This document shows, in pieces, positions 1 through 8,510 of a DNA stretch of 64,000 bases. Every line of letters starts with the position of its first letter. Position 1 is the stretch's first letter. The stretch lies in contig NZ_BMLM01000002.1 of assembly GCF_014645235.1 (NCBI RefSeq), positions 248,001-312,000 of the forward strand. The letters are read 5' to 3'. This DNA comes from Agrococcus terreus. Lineage in GTDB: Bacteria; Actinomycetota; Actinomycetes; Actinomycetales; Microbacteriaceae. Below the pieces are notes generated by a model. That model was not told the DNA's origin. It made no database searches and worked only from the letters and a program-made list of their open reading frames with translations. A program made the position numbers and the translations under genes.

Positions 1-878
1 AGGCCGTCAAGCCCGGCCGCACCCACCTCATGGACGCGACGCCCGTCACGCTCGGCCAGGAGTTCGGCGGCTACGCGGCGCAGGTCCGCTACGGCATCGA
101 GCGCATCCAGGCCGCCCTCCCCCGCGTCGCCGAGGTGCCGCAGGGCGGCACGGCCGTCGGCACCGGCATCAACACGCCCCTCGGCTTCCCCGAGCGGGTC
201 ATCGCCGAGATCGCCGCCTCGTCGGGGCTCCCCATCACCGAGGCGCGCGACCACTTCGAAGCGCAGGCCAACCGCGACGGCCTCGTCGAGGCGTCTGGCG
301 CGCTGCGCACGATCGCGGTCTCGCTCACGAAGATCAACAACGACCTGCGCTGGATGGGCTCGGGCCCCAACACGGGCCTCGGCGAGCTGCGCATCCCCGA
401 CCTGCAGCCGGGCTCGTCGATCATGCCGGGCAAGGTCAACCCGGTCGTGCCGGAGGCCGTGCTCATGGTGTGCGCGCGCATCATCGGCAACGACGCCACC
501 GTCGCGTGGGCCGGCGCCTCGGGCTCGTTCGAGCTCAACGTGCAGATCCCCGTCATGGGCACGGCGCTGCTCGAGTCGATCCGCCTGCTCTCGAACGCCT
601 CGCGCGTGCTCGCCGACAAGACTGTCGCGGGCCTCGAGGCCGACACGGAGCGCGCCGCGGCGCTCGCCGGCATGAGCCCCTCGATCGTCACGCCGCTCAA
701 CCGCCTCATCGGCTACGAGGCCGCCGCGAAGATCGCGAAGCACTCGGTCGCGAAGGGCATCACGGTGCGCGAGGCCGTCGTCGACCTCGGCTACGTCGAG
801 CGCGGCGAGCTCACCGAGGCCGACCTCGACAAGGCGCTCGACCTGCTCTCGATGACGCACCCCGGCGTCGCGAAGTAG
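1..878 (+). CDS. fumC: Fumarate hydratase class II (3' part, 5' end outside window)
   Basis: This is the C-terminal two thirds of class II fumarase, which interconverts fumarate and L-malate in the TCA cycle in the cytoplasm. The frame is open from base 3, so the start lies upstream of the window. The [10 protein letters not shown] segment at the left edge carries a conserved His, and the lyase-superfamily signature [15 protein letters not shown] is intact in the middle. The C-terminal helical domain runs normally to the TAG stop. A strong hairpin follows 15 bases after the stop, so the gene ends its transcription unit. The call is firm; only the missing 5' end is unknown. Confidence 0.97.
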   Translation, partial: AVKPGRTHLMDATPVTLGQEFGGYAAQVRYGIERIQAALPRVAEVPQGGTAVGTGINTPLGFPERVIAEIAASSGLPITEARDHFEAQANRDGLVEASGALRTIAVSLTKINNDLRWMGSGPNTGLGELRIPDLQPGSSIMPGKVNPVVPEAVLMVCARIIGNDATVAWAGASGSFELNVQIPVMGTALLESIRLLSNASRVLADKTVAGLEADTERAAALAGMSPSIVTPLNRLIGYEAAAKIAKHSVAKGITVREAVVDLGYVERGELTEADLDKALDLLSMTHPGVAK

Positions 879-884
879 CGAACC

Positions 885-999
885 TGCACCGAACGGCCCC
901 CTGGACCTCCTCCAGGGGGCCGTGTCGTGCGACTGCGCGGCGGCACGTGCACCGAAGCGCCCCGCTCGTGCATCGCGCTGGGCCGTTCCGTGCACGTGC
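885..999. repeat. REP-like palindromes, left cluster (GTGCACCGAA family)
   Basis: Three copies of a half-site related to GTGCACCGAAnnGCCCC lie here: 885-900 (+), 947-963 (+) and 980-996 (inverted). The last two form an imperfect palindrome, arms 943-963 and 980-999. Bases 943-964 recur exactly at 2009-2030. The cluster sits between the convergent fumC and DUF559 genes. Confidence 0.75.
894..922 (+). terminator. Hairpin terminator after fumC
   Basis: Perfect 12-bp stem (894-905 with 911-922, core CGGCCCCCTGGA) and a 5-base loop, starting 15 bases after the fumC stop. There is no U-tract, as is usual for GC-rich actinobacterial terminators. Its left arm continues the palindrome family that surrounds the next gene. 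Confidence 0.7.
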
Positions 1000-1002
1000 G
1001 GT

Positions 1003-1944
1003 TCAGGCGCCGCGGCGCACCAGCGCTGCGGCGACGCGCGAGACGAGGCGCACGCCGCCGCGAGCGAGGTCGAGTCGCGTCACGCGGACGACGATCCAGC
1101 CGGCCCGCTCGAGCATCTCGTAGCGGAGGATGTCCTCCGCGGCGCGTCGCGGATCCAGGTGGCCCTCACCCTCGTACTCCACGGCCACCCGAAGCCGCGG
1201 GTACCCGAGGTCGGGATGGAGCGCGATGCCGTCGATGACGACCTCGGGATGGATGGTCGGCTCGGGCAGGCCCGCGAGCACCAGGATCCGACGCGTCACG
1301 GACTCGAAGCGCGAGTCGACACCGACCCGCGCGTCTGCGAGCGCCGCTGCGAGCGCGACCGCACCGCGCAGCCCTCGACAGCGCTCGACGAAGGCGACGG
1401 TCTCCTCCGGTCTCGTCCAGGGCCGCACGGGCAGCAGCAGGTCCGGGTAGCGATGCGACGGCGTGAGGAGCGCGTCGACGACGTGCACGAGCGGCTCGTG
1501 GTCGAGCTCGCGCGCGAGCGTGAGCGCTGTGCCGAGCGGGTCGAGCAGCCGGAGGCCGTCGAGGGTCACGAGCCGAAGGCGGCTGGCATCGACCGCGATG
1601 TGCCGAGTGCCGCGGCCGCGTCCACGGGTCGTGCCGCTCGGCCGTGCGATCACGAGCGGCTCGGTCGGCACCCACCCGTTCGGCAGCGGCAGGCCCCAGA
1701 GCCGCGCCGCGGTCGTGCCTCCGAAGGCGTGGTGCGGCGGCATCCAGGCCGCGTACGCACCGGCGTGCTCGCGCGGCGACGCCACCGGGCCGCTGCGCAC
1801 GCCGTGGAAGGGCCGTTCGAGGTCGCGACCACGCAGCCGCTTGGCACCGACGCCATGCGCGAGGGCTTCGGCGACGCGGAACGGGCCGCTCTCGAACGGA
1901 CGGGGCAGCGGAGTGGGAGCGCGCATGGCCGCACCGTGCCGCAT
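1003..1944 (-). CDS. DUF559 (VSR-like nuclease fold) protein
   Basis: The 313-residue protein ends in a DUF559 domain of the very-short-patch-repair endonuclease fold: VAVEYEGEGH with the acidic E-Y-E residues, then a helix (RYEMLERAGW) and IVVRVT. The N-terminal 200 residues match the layout of actinobacterial DUF559 proteins, with an AbiEi-like winged-helix region and FGGTTAARLWGLPLP. Such proteins are common in actinobacteria and have no established role. Two in-frame ATGs (1944 and 1926) are possible starts; further upstream the frame runs into the palindromic repeats. It is divergent from the peptidase gene and convergent with fumC. No partner toxin is visible, so I would not call it a toxin-antitoxin gene. 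Confidence 0.8.
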   Translation of the reverse strand: MRHGAAMRAPTPLPRPFESGPFRVAEALAHGVGAKRLRGRDLERPFHGVRSGPVASPREHAGAYAAWMPPHHAFGGTTAARLWGLPLPNGWVPTEPLVIARPSGTTRGRGRGTRHIAVDASRLRLVTLDGLRLLDPLGTALTLARELDHEPLVHVVDALLTPSHRYPDLLLPVRPWTRPEETVAFVERCRGLRGAVALAAALADARVGVDSRFESVTRRILVLAGLPEPTIHPEVVIDGIALHPDLGYPRLRVAVEYEGEGHLDPRRAAEDILRYEMLERAGWIVVRVTRLDLARGGVRLVSRVAAALVRRGA

Positions 1945-2008
1945 CCCGGCCCCGACGCGCGGCCGCCGTCGCACCGACTGTGGAACGACGTAGTCGGACG
2001 CGCGCGCA

Positions 2009-2124
2009 GCACGTGCACCGAAGCGCCCCGACGCGAGCCGCACATGGGCCGATCGGCGCACGCGGGCCCGCCGAGGTGCACCGGACGGCCCCAAGCCGCC
2101 CGCCCGAGGGACCGTTCGGTGCAC
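2009..2124. repeat. REP-like palindromes, right cluster (GTGCACCGAA family)
   Basis: Bases 2009-2030 repeat 943-964 exactly (22 nt). Bases 2076-2092 (GTGCACCGGACGGCCCC) and 2108-2124 (its inverted partner with two differences) form a second palindrome. The cluster lies in the divergent promoter region between the DUF559 gene and the S9 peptidase gene. Confidence 0.75.
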
Positions 2125-2148
2125 ATCCGCGACCGAAGGGCGGAAACG

Positions 2149-2154
2149 TAGGGT
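2149..2154 (+). promoter_or_regulatory. -10 box for the S9 peptidase gene
   Basis: TAGGGT lies 7 bases before the ATG at 2162, which suggests a leaderless or near-leaderless transcript and supports that ATG over the GTG at 2153. Confidence 0.5.
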
Positions 2155-2161
2155 GGGGAGC

Positions 2162-4228
2162 ATGCGATACCCCGAGGTGCGACGAGACGAGACGGTCGAG
2201 ACGATCCACGGGGAGGCGATCGCGGATCCGTACCGCTGGCTCGAGGACGGCGACAGCGACGAGACGGCGGCCTTCGTTGCCGCGCAGAACGCGTTCGCGC
2301 AGCCGGTGCTCGCCGACCTGCCCGCGCGCGAGGCCTTTCGCGGCCGCACGACCGCGCTGCTGCAGGCGCCCACGCGCGGCTGCCCCTGGATCCGCGGCGG
2401 CCGCGCCTTCGCCTGGCACTCCGACGGCCAGAACCAGCCGGTGCTCGTCACCGCGGACTCCGTCGACGGCCTCGAGGAGGGCCGCGTGCTGCTCGACCCG
2501 AACGCGCTCTCGGCGGACGGCACGGTCGCCGTCACCGCCGCCTCGGTCTCGCCCGACGGCGCGATCCTCGTCTACGGCGTCGCCGACGGCGGCTCCGACT
2601 GGCGCACGCTCAAGGTGCGCGACGTCGTCACGGGCGCCGACCTCGCCGACGAGATCCCGTGGACGAAGTGGAACGCCCCCGTCTGGCTGCCGGGCGACCG
2701 CAGCTTCACCTACTGGCGCTACGACGCCCCGACGGGCGCCGCGCTCACCGACGAGATGGGCGCCGGCCGGCTCATGGCGCACACGATCGGCGAGGCTGTC
2801 GAGGACGACGCCGTGCTCTTCTCGCGCCCCGAGGAGCCGCGGCTCTTCGCACGCCACTGGCCGCGCGACGACGAGTGGTTCGTGCTCTCGACCGACACCG
2901 GCGCGTCGAGCGGCAACGACCTCGCCGCGCGTCGCCACGGCGAGCCGGAGTCCGCGCTGCGACAGCTCGCCGAAGGCCACGACGTCGAGCGGAACGCGAT
3001 CGGCGTGCACGACGGCGCGCTCTACGTCGTCACCGACGAGGGCGCCCCGCGCTACCGCCTCGACGCCTTCGACCTCGCCACCGGCGCGCGGGCGACGGTC
3101 GTCTCCGAGCACCACGAGGACGTGCTGCTCGACGCCTCGATCACGGCCTCCGGCCTCGTGCTCGAGTACTCGCACGACGCGAGCCACCGCGCGCAGCTCG
3201 CGACCTTCGACGGGACGCTCGGCGACGCCCTGCCGCTCGGCGAGGGCGTGAGCATCACGGGCCTCGAGACGAGCGCCCGCAGCGACGTGGTGCTCGCGAG
3301 CACCACGAGCTTCGTCGACCGCGGCACCCGCCACGTGCTCGAGGTCGACGGGGCGCGACTCGTCGCGCACCGGACGCTGCCGACGCCCGGTCCGGCCGCG
3401 CCCGCCGCGACGACCACCCGCATCCGCGCCACCTCGAGCGACGGCGCGGAGGTGCCCGCGTTCCTGGTGCAGCCCGAGGGCGTCGACCACGGCGCGCCGC
3501 GCCCCACGCTCATCTGGGCGTACGGCGGCTTCAACATCCCCATGAACCCCGAGTTCCGGGCCGTCACGGCGGCGTGGGTCGGCGCGGGCGGCACGCTCGT
3601 GGTGCCGAACCTCCGCGGCGGCGGCGAGTTCGGCTCCGACTGGCACAAGGGCGGCACGAAGGAGCGCAAGCAGCAGGTCTTCGACGACCTCTACGCGATC
3701 GCGGAGCACCTCGTGGCGACAGGAGTGACGACGCACGAGCAGCTCGCGCTCCACGGCCGCTCGAACGGCGGCCTGCTGGCGGGCGCCGCGCTCACGCAGC
3801 GGCCCGAGCTGTGGGCGGCCGTGCTGCCCGGCGTGGGCGTCCTCGACATGCTGCGGTTCCACCGCTTCACGATCGGCTGGGCCTGGACGAGCGACTACGG
3901 CGACCCCGACGACGCCGACGCGCACGCGTACCTGCGCGCCTACTCGCCGCTGCACAACGTCGCGGAGCGCCCCTACCCGCCGACGCTCATCACCACCGGC
4001 GACCACGACGACCGCGTCGTGCCGGCGCACTCGTTCAAGTTCGCGGCCGAGCTGCAGCGCGCGCAGGCGGCCGCGGGCGGCGAGGCACCGATCCTGCTCT
4101 CGATCGACACGCGCGCCGGCCACGGCATGGGCAAGCCCAAGGATGCGGCCGCGCTCGAGTTCGCCGACCAGCTCGCCTTCGCGGCCGCCCACACGGGCCT
4201 TGAGGTCGAGCGCGTCCCCGAGGCATGA
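2162..4228 (+). CDS. Prolyl oligopeptidase family serine peptidase (S9A)
   Basis: A cytoplasmic-type peptidase of about 688 residues with no signal peptide. The N-terminus (DPYRWLEDGDSDET) and the long central region fit the S9A beta-propeller that limits access to short peptides. The C-terminal alpha/beta hydrolase domain has the nucleophile in GRSNGG (Ser about 534), the acid in GDHDDRVVP (about 616) and the His in AGHGMGKP (about 654), so the triad looks complete. Proline specificity versus oligopeptidase B-like specificity cannot be settled by eye. The ATG at 2162 is preferred because of the TAGGGT box 7 bases upstream; a GTG at 2153 is the alternative. The stop overlaps the next start (ATGA). 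Confidence 0.92.
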   Translation: MRYPEVRRDETVETIHGEAIADPYRWLEDGDSDETAAFVAAQNAFAQPVLADLPAREAFRGRTTALLQAPTRGCPWIRGGRAFAWHSDGQNQPVLVTADSVDGLEEGRVLLDPNALSADGTVAVTAASVSPDGAILVYGVADGGSDWRTLKVRDVVTGADLADEIPWTKWNAPVWLPGDRSFTYWRYDAPTGAALTDEMGAGRLMAHTIGEAVEDDAVLFSRPEEPRLFARHWPRDDEWFVLSTDTGASSGNDLAARRHGEPESALRQLAEGHDVERNAIGVHDGALYVVTDEGAPRYRLDAFDLATGARATVVSEHHEDVLLDASITASGLVLEYSHDASHRAQLATFDGTLGDALPLGEGVSITGLETSARSDVVLASTTSFVDRGTRHVLEVDGARLVAHRTLPTPGPAAPAATTTRIRATSSDGAEVPAFLVQPEGVDHGAPRPTLIWAYGGFNIPMNPEFRAVTAAWVGAGGTLVVPNLRGGGEFGSDWHKGGTKERKQQVFDDLYAIAEHLVATGVTTHEQLALHGRSNGGLLAGAALTQRPELWAAVLPGVGVLDMLRFHRFTIGWAWTSDYGDPDDADAHAYLRAYSPLHNVAERPYPPTLITTGDHDDRVVPAHSFKFAAELQRAQAAAGGEAPILLSIDTRAGHGMGKPKDAAALEFADQLAFAAAHTGLEVERVPEA

Positions 4229-4731
4229 GCGAGGGCTGGGAGGCGGAGGTCGCCGCGCTCTGGGAAGCCGACGTCGCCGCGCTGTGGGAGGACGAGGGGC
4301 TCGAGGACGACGCGCGCGTGGCACCGATGCGCGCGCTCGCCGAGCGCGCGCCGCACCTGGCGACCGGGCTGTTCGAGCTCGCGGGCGCGCACGACGCAGC
4401 GGGCCGCGAGGCGGAGGCCGACGGCTTCTACCGCGCAGCGGCCGAGGCCGGCCTCGCCGAAGCCGATCCGGCGCGCGAGGCGCAGCGGGTGATCCAGCAC
4501 GCGTCCACCCTGCGCAACCTCGGCCGCCTCGACGAGGCGATCGGGATGCTCCAGGCCGCGACGCCGCATCCGTCGACGCGCGCGGCGCGCGAGGCGTTCC
4601 TCGCCCTCGCGCTGCACAGCGCCGGGCGGCACGACGAGGCGCTGCGCGTCGCCCTCGAGGCGCTCGCGCCCACGCTGCCGCTGTACCGCCGCTCCGTCCT
4701 CGCCTACGCGGAGGACCTCACAGGCCGATGA
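4225..4731 (+). CDS. Tetratricopeptide-repeat protein
   Basis: A 168-residue soluble protein rich in Ala, Glu and Leu with paired helices of TPR type, for example LFELAGAHDAAGREAEADGF, the ASTLRNLGRLDEAIGML segment and ALALHSAGRHDEALRVALEA. TPRs mediate protein contacts; no partner can be named. The start overlaps the peptidase stop (ATGA), so the two are co-translated and may be functionally linked, but that is inference. The N-terminus contains a near-duplication (VAALWEADVAALWEDE). Confidence 0.8.
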   Translation: MSEGWEAEVAALWEADVAALWEDEGLEDDARVAPMRALAERAPHLATGLFELAGAHDAAGREAEADGFYRAAAEAGLAEADPAREAQRVIQHASTLRNLGRLDEAIGMLQAATPHPSTRAAREAFLALALHSAGRHDEALRVALEALAPTLPLYRRSVLAYAEDLTGR

Positions 4732-4752
4732 GCCACGGCCGTCGCCCTGCGG

Positions 4753-4810
4753 CGATCCGGCACTCGTCGTTGCCCCGGCAGTGCCGGAGGCAACCACGAG
4801 TGCCGGATCG
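4753..4810. repeat. 58-bp near-perfect intergenic palindrome
   Basis: Arms 4753-4774 and 4789-4810 (22 nt each, one mismatch; core GATCCGGCACTCGT) enclose a 14-nt centre that is itself palindromic (CCGGCAGTGCCGG, 4775-4787). It sits between the convergent TPR and YbdD genes and could act as a two-way terminator or a REP-type element. Confidence 0.8.
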
Positions 4811-4826
4811 AGGGGGAAGGGGCTGC

Positions 4827-5054
4827 TCAGCAGCAGCGGCCCTGCGGGTTCGCGTCCTGCCACTTCGCGTAGTCGCGCCAGTACGCGTCGCGGCCCATGG
4901 GCTCCCGGTCGGGATGCGCGGCGCGCGCGTGGACGACGTAGGCGTCGTACCGCGACTCGCCCGTGAGGCCCTTGCCGTACCAGACGACCGCGCGCCAGGC
5001 GCGCGCGAGGAGCGCGCCGGCCGCAGCCGGTCGTCGCTCCCCGCGCGTCGCCAT
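4827..5054 (-). CDS. YbdD/YjiX family small protein (DUF466)
   Basis: A 75-residue basic and aromatic protein with the YbdD signature: WYGKGLTGESRYDAYVVH followed by HPDREPMGRDAYWRDYAKWQ and a Cys-Cys C-terminus. In enterobacteria YbdD/YjiX is encoded next to CstA/BtsT and is linked to pyruvate uptake by that carrier. Here it lies 8 bases downstream of the cstA-like gene on the same strand, so the pair should form one operon. Confidence 0.9.
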   Translation of the reverse strand: MATRGERRPAAAGALLARAWRAVVWYGKGLTGESRYDAYVVHARAAHPDREPMGRDAYWRDYAKWQDANPQGRCC

Positions 5055-5062
5055 CGCGTGCC

Positions 5063-7297
5063 TCAGTGGCCCGTGCGGGTCGGCTTGTGCTCGTCCGGCA
5101 CCTCGGCCCAGCGCTTCTCGAGCTCGCGCTCCTCCGGCGTCGGCAGGAAGCCGGCGGGCGCGAAGATGCGCGACTCGTGCCGCTCGTCCTCGTGGTCGAC
5201 GACGTCCTTCCCGCGGAACGCGCGGGCCGCGGCGACGATCGCGTAGCCGATGACGACGAGCGCCAGCGTGACGAAGATGATCGACAGCGTGCCCTGCACG
5301 AACGTGTTGCGGACCACCGCCTCCATCGCCTGCACCGACGTCGCCGTGCCGAAGCTCTCCTCGCCCGCGGCCAGCGCGTCGCGGAAGGCGACGTGGTTGG
5401 CCCAGTAGCCCACCTGGGGCACCGGCGAGAAGATCTTGAACAGCGACGCCGTGACGGTGACGACCGTCACGAACGCGAGCGGCAGCGCCACGATCCACAG
5501 CTGCCCGAAGGTGCGGCGACGGGCCACGATCGTCATGACGACCGCGAGCGCGATGGCCGCGAGCAGCTGGTTCGCGATGCCGAACAGCGGGAACAGGGTG
5601 TTGATGCCGCCGAGCGGGTCGGTGACGCCCATGAGCAGCACCGCGCCCCACGCCGCGACCATGATGGCCGTGCAGATCCAGGCGCCGAGCGTCCAGCCCG
5701 TGTCCTTGAACTTGGGCCAGATGTTGCCGAGCGAGTCCTGCAGCATGAAGCGGGCCACGCGCGTGCCGGCGTCGACGGCGGTGAGGATGAACAGCGCCTC
5801 GAACATGATCGCGAAGTGGTACCAGAAGGCCATCATCGCGCTGCCGCCGATCCACTGCTGGAGGATGTCGGCGAGGCCGAAGGCGAGCGTCGGCGCGCCG
5901 CCGGTGCGGGAGATGATCGACTCCTCGCCGACCATCGCGGCCGCCTGCGCGAGCTGTTCGGGCGTGACGTTGACGCCGGCGAGGCCGAGCGACATGACGA
6001 ACTGCGCGGCGCCCTCCGGGGTGCCCTGCGTCGCCGCGGCGGACGAGTTCATCGCGTAGTAGATGCCCTGGTCGATCGAGATCGCGGCGACGAGCGCCAT
6101 GATCGCGACGAACGACTCCATGAGCATGCCGCCGTAGCCGATGAGGCGCGTCTGCTTCTCCTTCTCGACCATCTTCGGCGTCGTGCCCGAGGAGATGAGC
6201 GCGTGGAAGCCCGAGAGGGCGCCGCAGGCGATCGTGACGAAGAGGAACGGGAAGAGCGAGCCGGCCCAGACGGGGCCCGTGTCGCCGAACGCGAAGTCGC
6301 TGAACGCGGGCACCGCGATCTGCGGCTGCACGAAGACGATCGCGACGGCGAGCGCCACGATGACGCCGATCTTCATGAACGTCGACAGGTAGTCGCGCGG
6401 CGTCAGCAGGATCCAGACGGGCAGCACCGCGGCGACGAAGCCGTAGATGACGATGCCCCAGGCGATCGTGACGCGGTCGAGCGAGAACAGCTCGGCGCCC
6501 CACGCGGTCTCGGCGACCATGCCGCCGCCGACGATCGCCGCCATGAGCAGGATGAAGCCGATGACCGACACCTCGAGGATGCGGCCGGGGCGGATCCAGC
6601 GCAGGTACACGCCCATGAACAGGGCGATCGGGATGGTCATCGCCACCGAGAAGACGCCCCACGGGCTCTCGCCGAGGGCGTTGACGACGACGAGCGCGAG
6701 GATCGCCGTGATGATGATCATGATGAGCAGCGTCGCGAGGATCGCTGCGGCGCCGCCGACCTTGCCGAACTCGTCGCGCGCCATCTGGCCGAGCGAGCGG
6801 CCGCCGCGGCGCATCGAGAAGAAGAGGACGAGGTAGTCCTGCACGGCGCCCGCGAGGACGACGCCGACGATGATCCAGATCGTGCCGGGCAGGTAGCCCA
6901 TCTGCGCGGCGAGCACGGGGCCGACGAGCGGGCCGGCGCCGGCGATGGCGGCGAAGTGGTGGCCGAAGAGCACGCGGCGGTCGGTGGCGACGTAGTCGCG
7001 GCCGTTGGCGAGGTACTCGGCGGGCGTCGCGCGGGTGTCGTCGGGGCGGGTGATCTTGTCCTGGATGTACTTCGAGTAGAAGCGGTAGAAGATCAGGTAG
7101 GTCGCGACGGCCGCGAACACGAACCAGATCGCGTTGACGGTCTCGCCGCGGACGATGGCGAGCATCGTCCAGCCGACGCCGCCGATGACGGCGATGGCGG
7201 CCCAGAGGATGATCTTCAGCGGCGTCCATCGCTTCGAGGAGCGCTCGGTCGCGGCGGTCGGTGGGAGCTGCGGGTCGGTGGTCGTCGTGTCGGCCAT
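5063..7297 (-). CDS. cstA: CstA family carbon-starvation transporter (pyruvate/peptide type)
   Basis: A large integral membrane protein of about 744 residues with many hydrophobic segments and CstA landmarks: RPDDTRATPAEYLANGRDY, FGHHFAAIAGAGPLVGPV, GFHALISSGTTPK and FPLFGIANQLLAAIAL. The family (CstA, BtsT) imports pyruvate in enterobacteria, and older work implicated it in peptide uptake. The start is set at ATG 7297, preceded by an AAGGA at good spacing; an ATG 21 bases further upstream lacks one. A short charged tail follows the last membrane segment. It is followed closely by ybdD, the usual partner. The substrate in this organism is inferred. Confidence 0.95.
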   Translation of the reverse strand: MADTTTTDPQLPPTAATERSSKRWTPLKIILWAAIAVIGGVGWTMLAIVRGETVNAIWFVFAAVATYLIFYRFYSKYIQDKITRPDDTRATPAEYLANGRDYVATDRRVLFGHHFAAIAGAGPLVGPVLAAQMGYLPGTIWIIVGVVLAGAVQDYLVLFFSMRRGGRSLGQMARDEFGKVGGAAAILATLLIMIIITAILALVVVNALGESPWGVFSVAMTIPIALFMGVYLRWIRPGRILEVSVIGFILLMAAIVGGGMVAETAWGAELFSLDRVTIAWGIVIYGFVAAVLPVWILLTPRDYLSTFMKIGVIVALAVAIVFVQPQIAVPAFSDFAFGDTGPVWAGSLFPFLFVTIACGALSGFHALISSGTTPKMVEKEKQTRLIGYGGMLMESFVAIMALVAAISIDQGIYYAMNSSAAATQGTPEGAAQFVMSLGLAGVNVTPEQLAQAAAMVGEESIISRTGGAPTLAFGLADILQQWIGGSAMMAFWYHFAIMFEALFILTAVDAGTRVARFMLQDSLGNIWPKFKDTGWTLGAWICTAIMVAAWGAVLLMGVTDPLGGINTLFPLFGIANQLLAAIALAVVMTIVARRRTFGQLWIVALPLAFVTVVTVTASLFKIFSPVPQVGYWANHVAFRDALAAGEESFGTATSVQAMEAVVRNTFVQGTLSIIFVTLALVVIGYAIVAAARAFRGKDVVDHEDERHESRIFAPAGFLPTPEERELEKRWAEVPDEHKPTRTGH

Positions 7298-7412
7298 CTG
7301 CGGTCCTTGTCTCTGCATCGTTGCATGCGGGTGTCGCCCAGCCTGAGCCTAGCGGGCGCACAGGCCGTGCACACGGGCTCGCATCCGGGGACCTCCGGAT
7401 GCGGCCGCGACG

Positions 7413-7754
7413 CTACCCGAGCGGGTCGTGCCCCCAGTTCATGAGCGAGTACCGCCACCGGGAGTGCTCGACGTCGCCGCTCGGGCGCTGTGCCCGGTGC
7501 CGCGCCACGTACCCGGCCACCTTCTCCATGTGGTCGTGGTCGGCCTCCGAGAGGTCGGCGACCTTCGTGCGCAGGAGCTCGACGATGCGGCGGCCCGAGG
7601 CGTGCCCGGTGGACTCGCCGCCGCCGTCCTTCTGGCCCACCTCGCGCGACTCGTCGGTCTCGAGCCATCGCTCGAGCTCGGCCGGCGCCATCGTCACCGC
7701 CTCGTGGAACTCGTCCCTGATCCGCTTCCGGTCGTCGTCGCTGCGCTCCGCCAT
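7413..7754 (-). CDS. DUF3140 domain protein
   Basis: A 113-residue soluble, charged protein matching the DUF3140 pattern: an N-terminal acidic helix (DEFHEAVTM), ELERWLETDES, a Gly-rich GESTGHASGRRIVELLRTK stretch, VAGYVARHRAQRP and the ending WRYSLMNWGHDPLG. The biochemical role of the family is unknown to me. A CACACT hexamer ends 6 bases before the ATG, so the transcript may be leaderless. A perfect hairpin separates it from metI upstream, so it is probably transcribed on its own. Confidence 0.85.
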   Translation of the reverse strand: MAERSDDDRKRIRDEFHEAVTMAPAELERWLETDESREVGQKDGGGESTGHASGRRIVELLRTKVADLSEADHDHMEKVAGYVARHRAQRPSGDVEHSRWRYSLMNWGHDPLG

Positions 7755-7769
7755 GCCTGCAGTGTGGGG

Positions 7770-7801
7770 CAGGGCGCTCCCCGGAGGCGGGGAGCGCCCT
7801 G
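7770..7801 (-). terminator. Terminator of the metQNI operon
   Basis: Perfect 13-bp stem (7770-7782 with 7789-7801, core CAGGGCGCTCCCC) with a 6-base loop, downstream of metI on the minus strand and before the DUF3140 gene. Confidence 0.75.
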
Positions 7802-7850
7802 GGAGCGCGGCGGGCGCCGGCTCAGCGGCCCAGCGATCGGCGGCGCAGGA

Positions 7851-8510
7851 TCAGCGGCGCAGGATCCGCCGCGCCAGCAGGTTGCCGAGCGCCTGGATGA
7901 GCTGCACCACGATCACGATGACGACGAGCGCCGACCAGGTCACGACGGGGTCGAACTGGCGGTAGCCGTAGGTGATCGCGTAGTTGCCGAGGCCCTGGCC
8001 GCCGACGAGGCCGGCGACGGCCGACATGTCGACGATCGCGATGATCGCGAAGGTGAAGCCGAGCACGAGCGGGCCGAGGGCCTCCGGGATGATCACCGTG
8101 CGGATGATCCGCCACGGGCTCGCGCCCGTCGAGCGCGCCGCCTCGATGACGCCCGAGGGGATCGAGACGAGGTTCTGCTCGACGATGCGCGCGATGCCGA
8201 AGGTCGCCGCCAGCGCGATGGCGAAGATCGCGTACTCCGTGCCGATGCCCTTGCCCACCACGAGCCTGCCGAGCGGCTGCATCGCGGCGAGGAAGATGAT
8301 GAACGGGATGGGCCGGAACGTGTTGACGAGCACGTTGAGCACCCACCACACCACCGGCTGCTGCAGCACGCCGCCCGTGCGGGTGACGAACAGGCCGGTG
8401 CCGACCACGAGGCCGCCGATGCCGCCGAACAGCAGCGAGGCGGCCACGATCCAGAGCATGATGCCCGTCTGCTCCAGCAGGTCGGGCAGGATCTGCACGA
8501 GCTCGTTCAT
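7851..8510 (-). CDS. metI: Methionine ABC transporter permease MetI
   Basis: A 219-residue inner-membrane permease with about five hydrophobic segments and the MetI pattern NTFRPIPFIIFLAAMQPLGR near residue 60, followed by the EAARSTGASPWRII coupling loop that contacts MetN. It forms the channel of the D/L-methionine importer. Its start overlaps the metN stop by four bases, so the two are co-translated. A 12-base direct duplication (GGCGCAGGATC core, 7841-7866) straddles the stop codon without altering the family's length. Confidence 0.95.
   Translation of the reverse strand: MNELVQILPDLLEQTGIMLWIVAASLLFGGIGGLVVGTGLFVTRTGGVLQQPVVWWVLNVLVNTFRPIPFIIFLAAMQPLGRLVVGKGIGTEYAIFAIALAATFGIARIVEQNLVSIPSGVIEAARSTGASPWRIIRTVIIPEALGPLVLGFTFAIIAIVDMSAVAGLVGGQGLGNYAITYGYRQFDPVVTWSALVVIVIVVQLIQALGNLLARRILRR

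Noticed and set aside
1003-1944. DUF559 gene as antitoxin of an AbiE-type toxin-antitoxin pair
   Set aside because: The N-terminus resembles AbiEi but no AbiEii-like toxin lies next to it, and the C-terminal nuclease fold fits the common orphan family.
1166-4324. A 1052-codon minus-strand frame across the S9 peptidase gene
   Set aside because: It is a frame shadow of the peptidase and DUF559 genes with no recognisable domain.
5066-7444. Long open frame antisense to the cstA-like gene (792 codons)
   Set aside because: The minus-strand CstA protein is unmistakable; this frame is charged low-complexity sequence.
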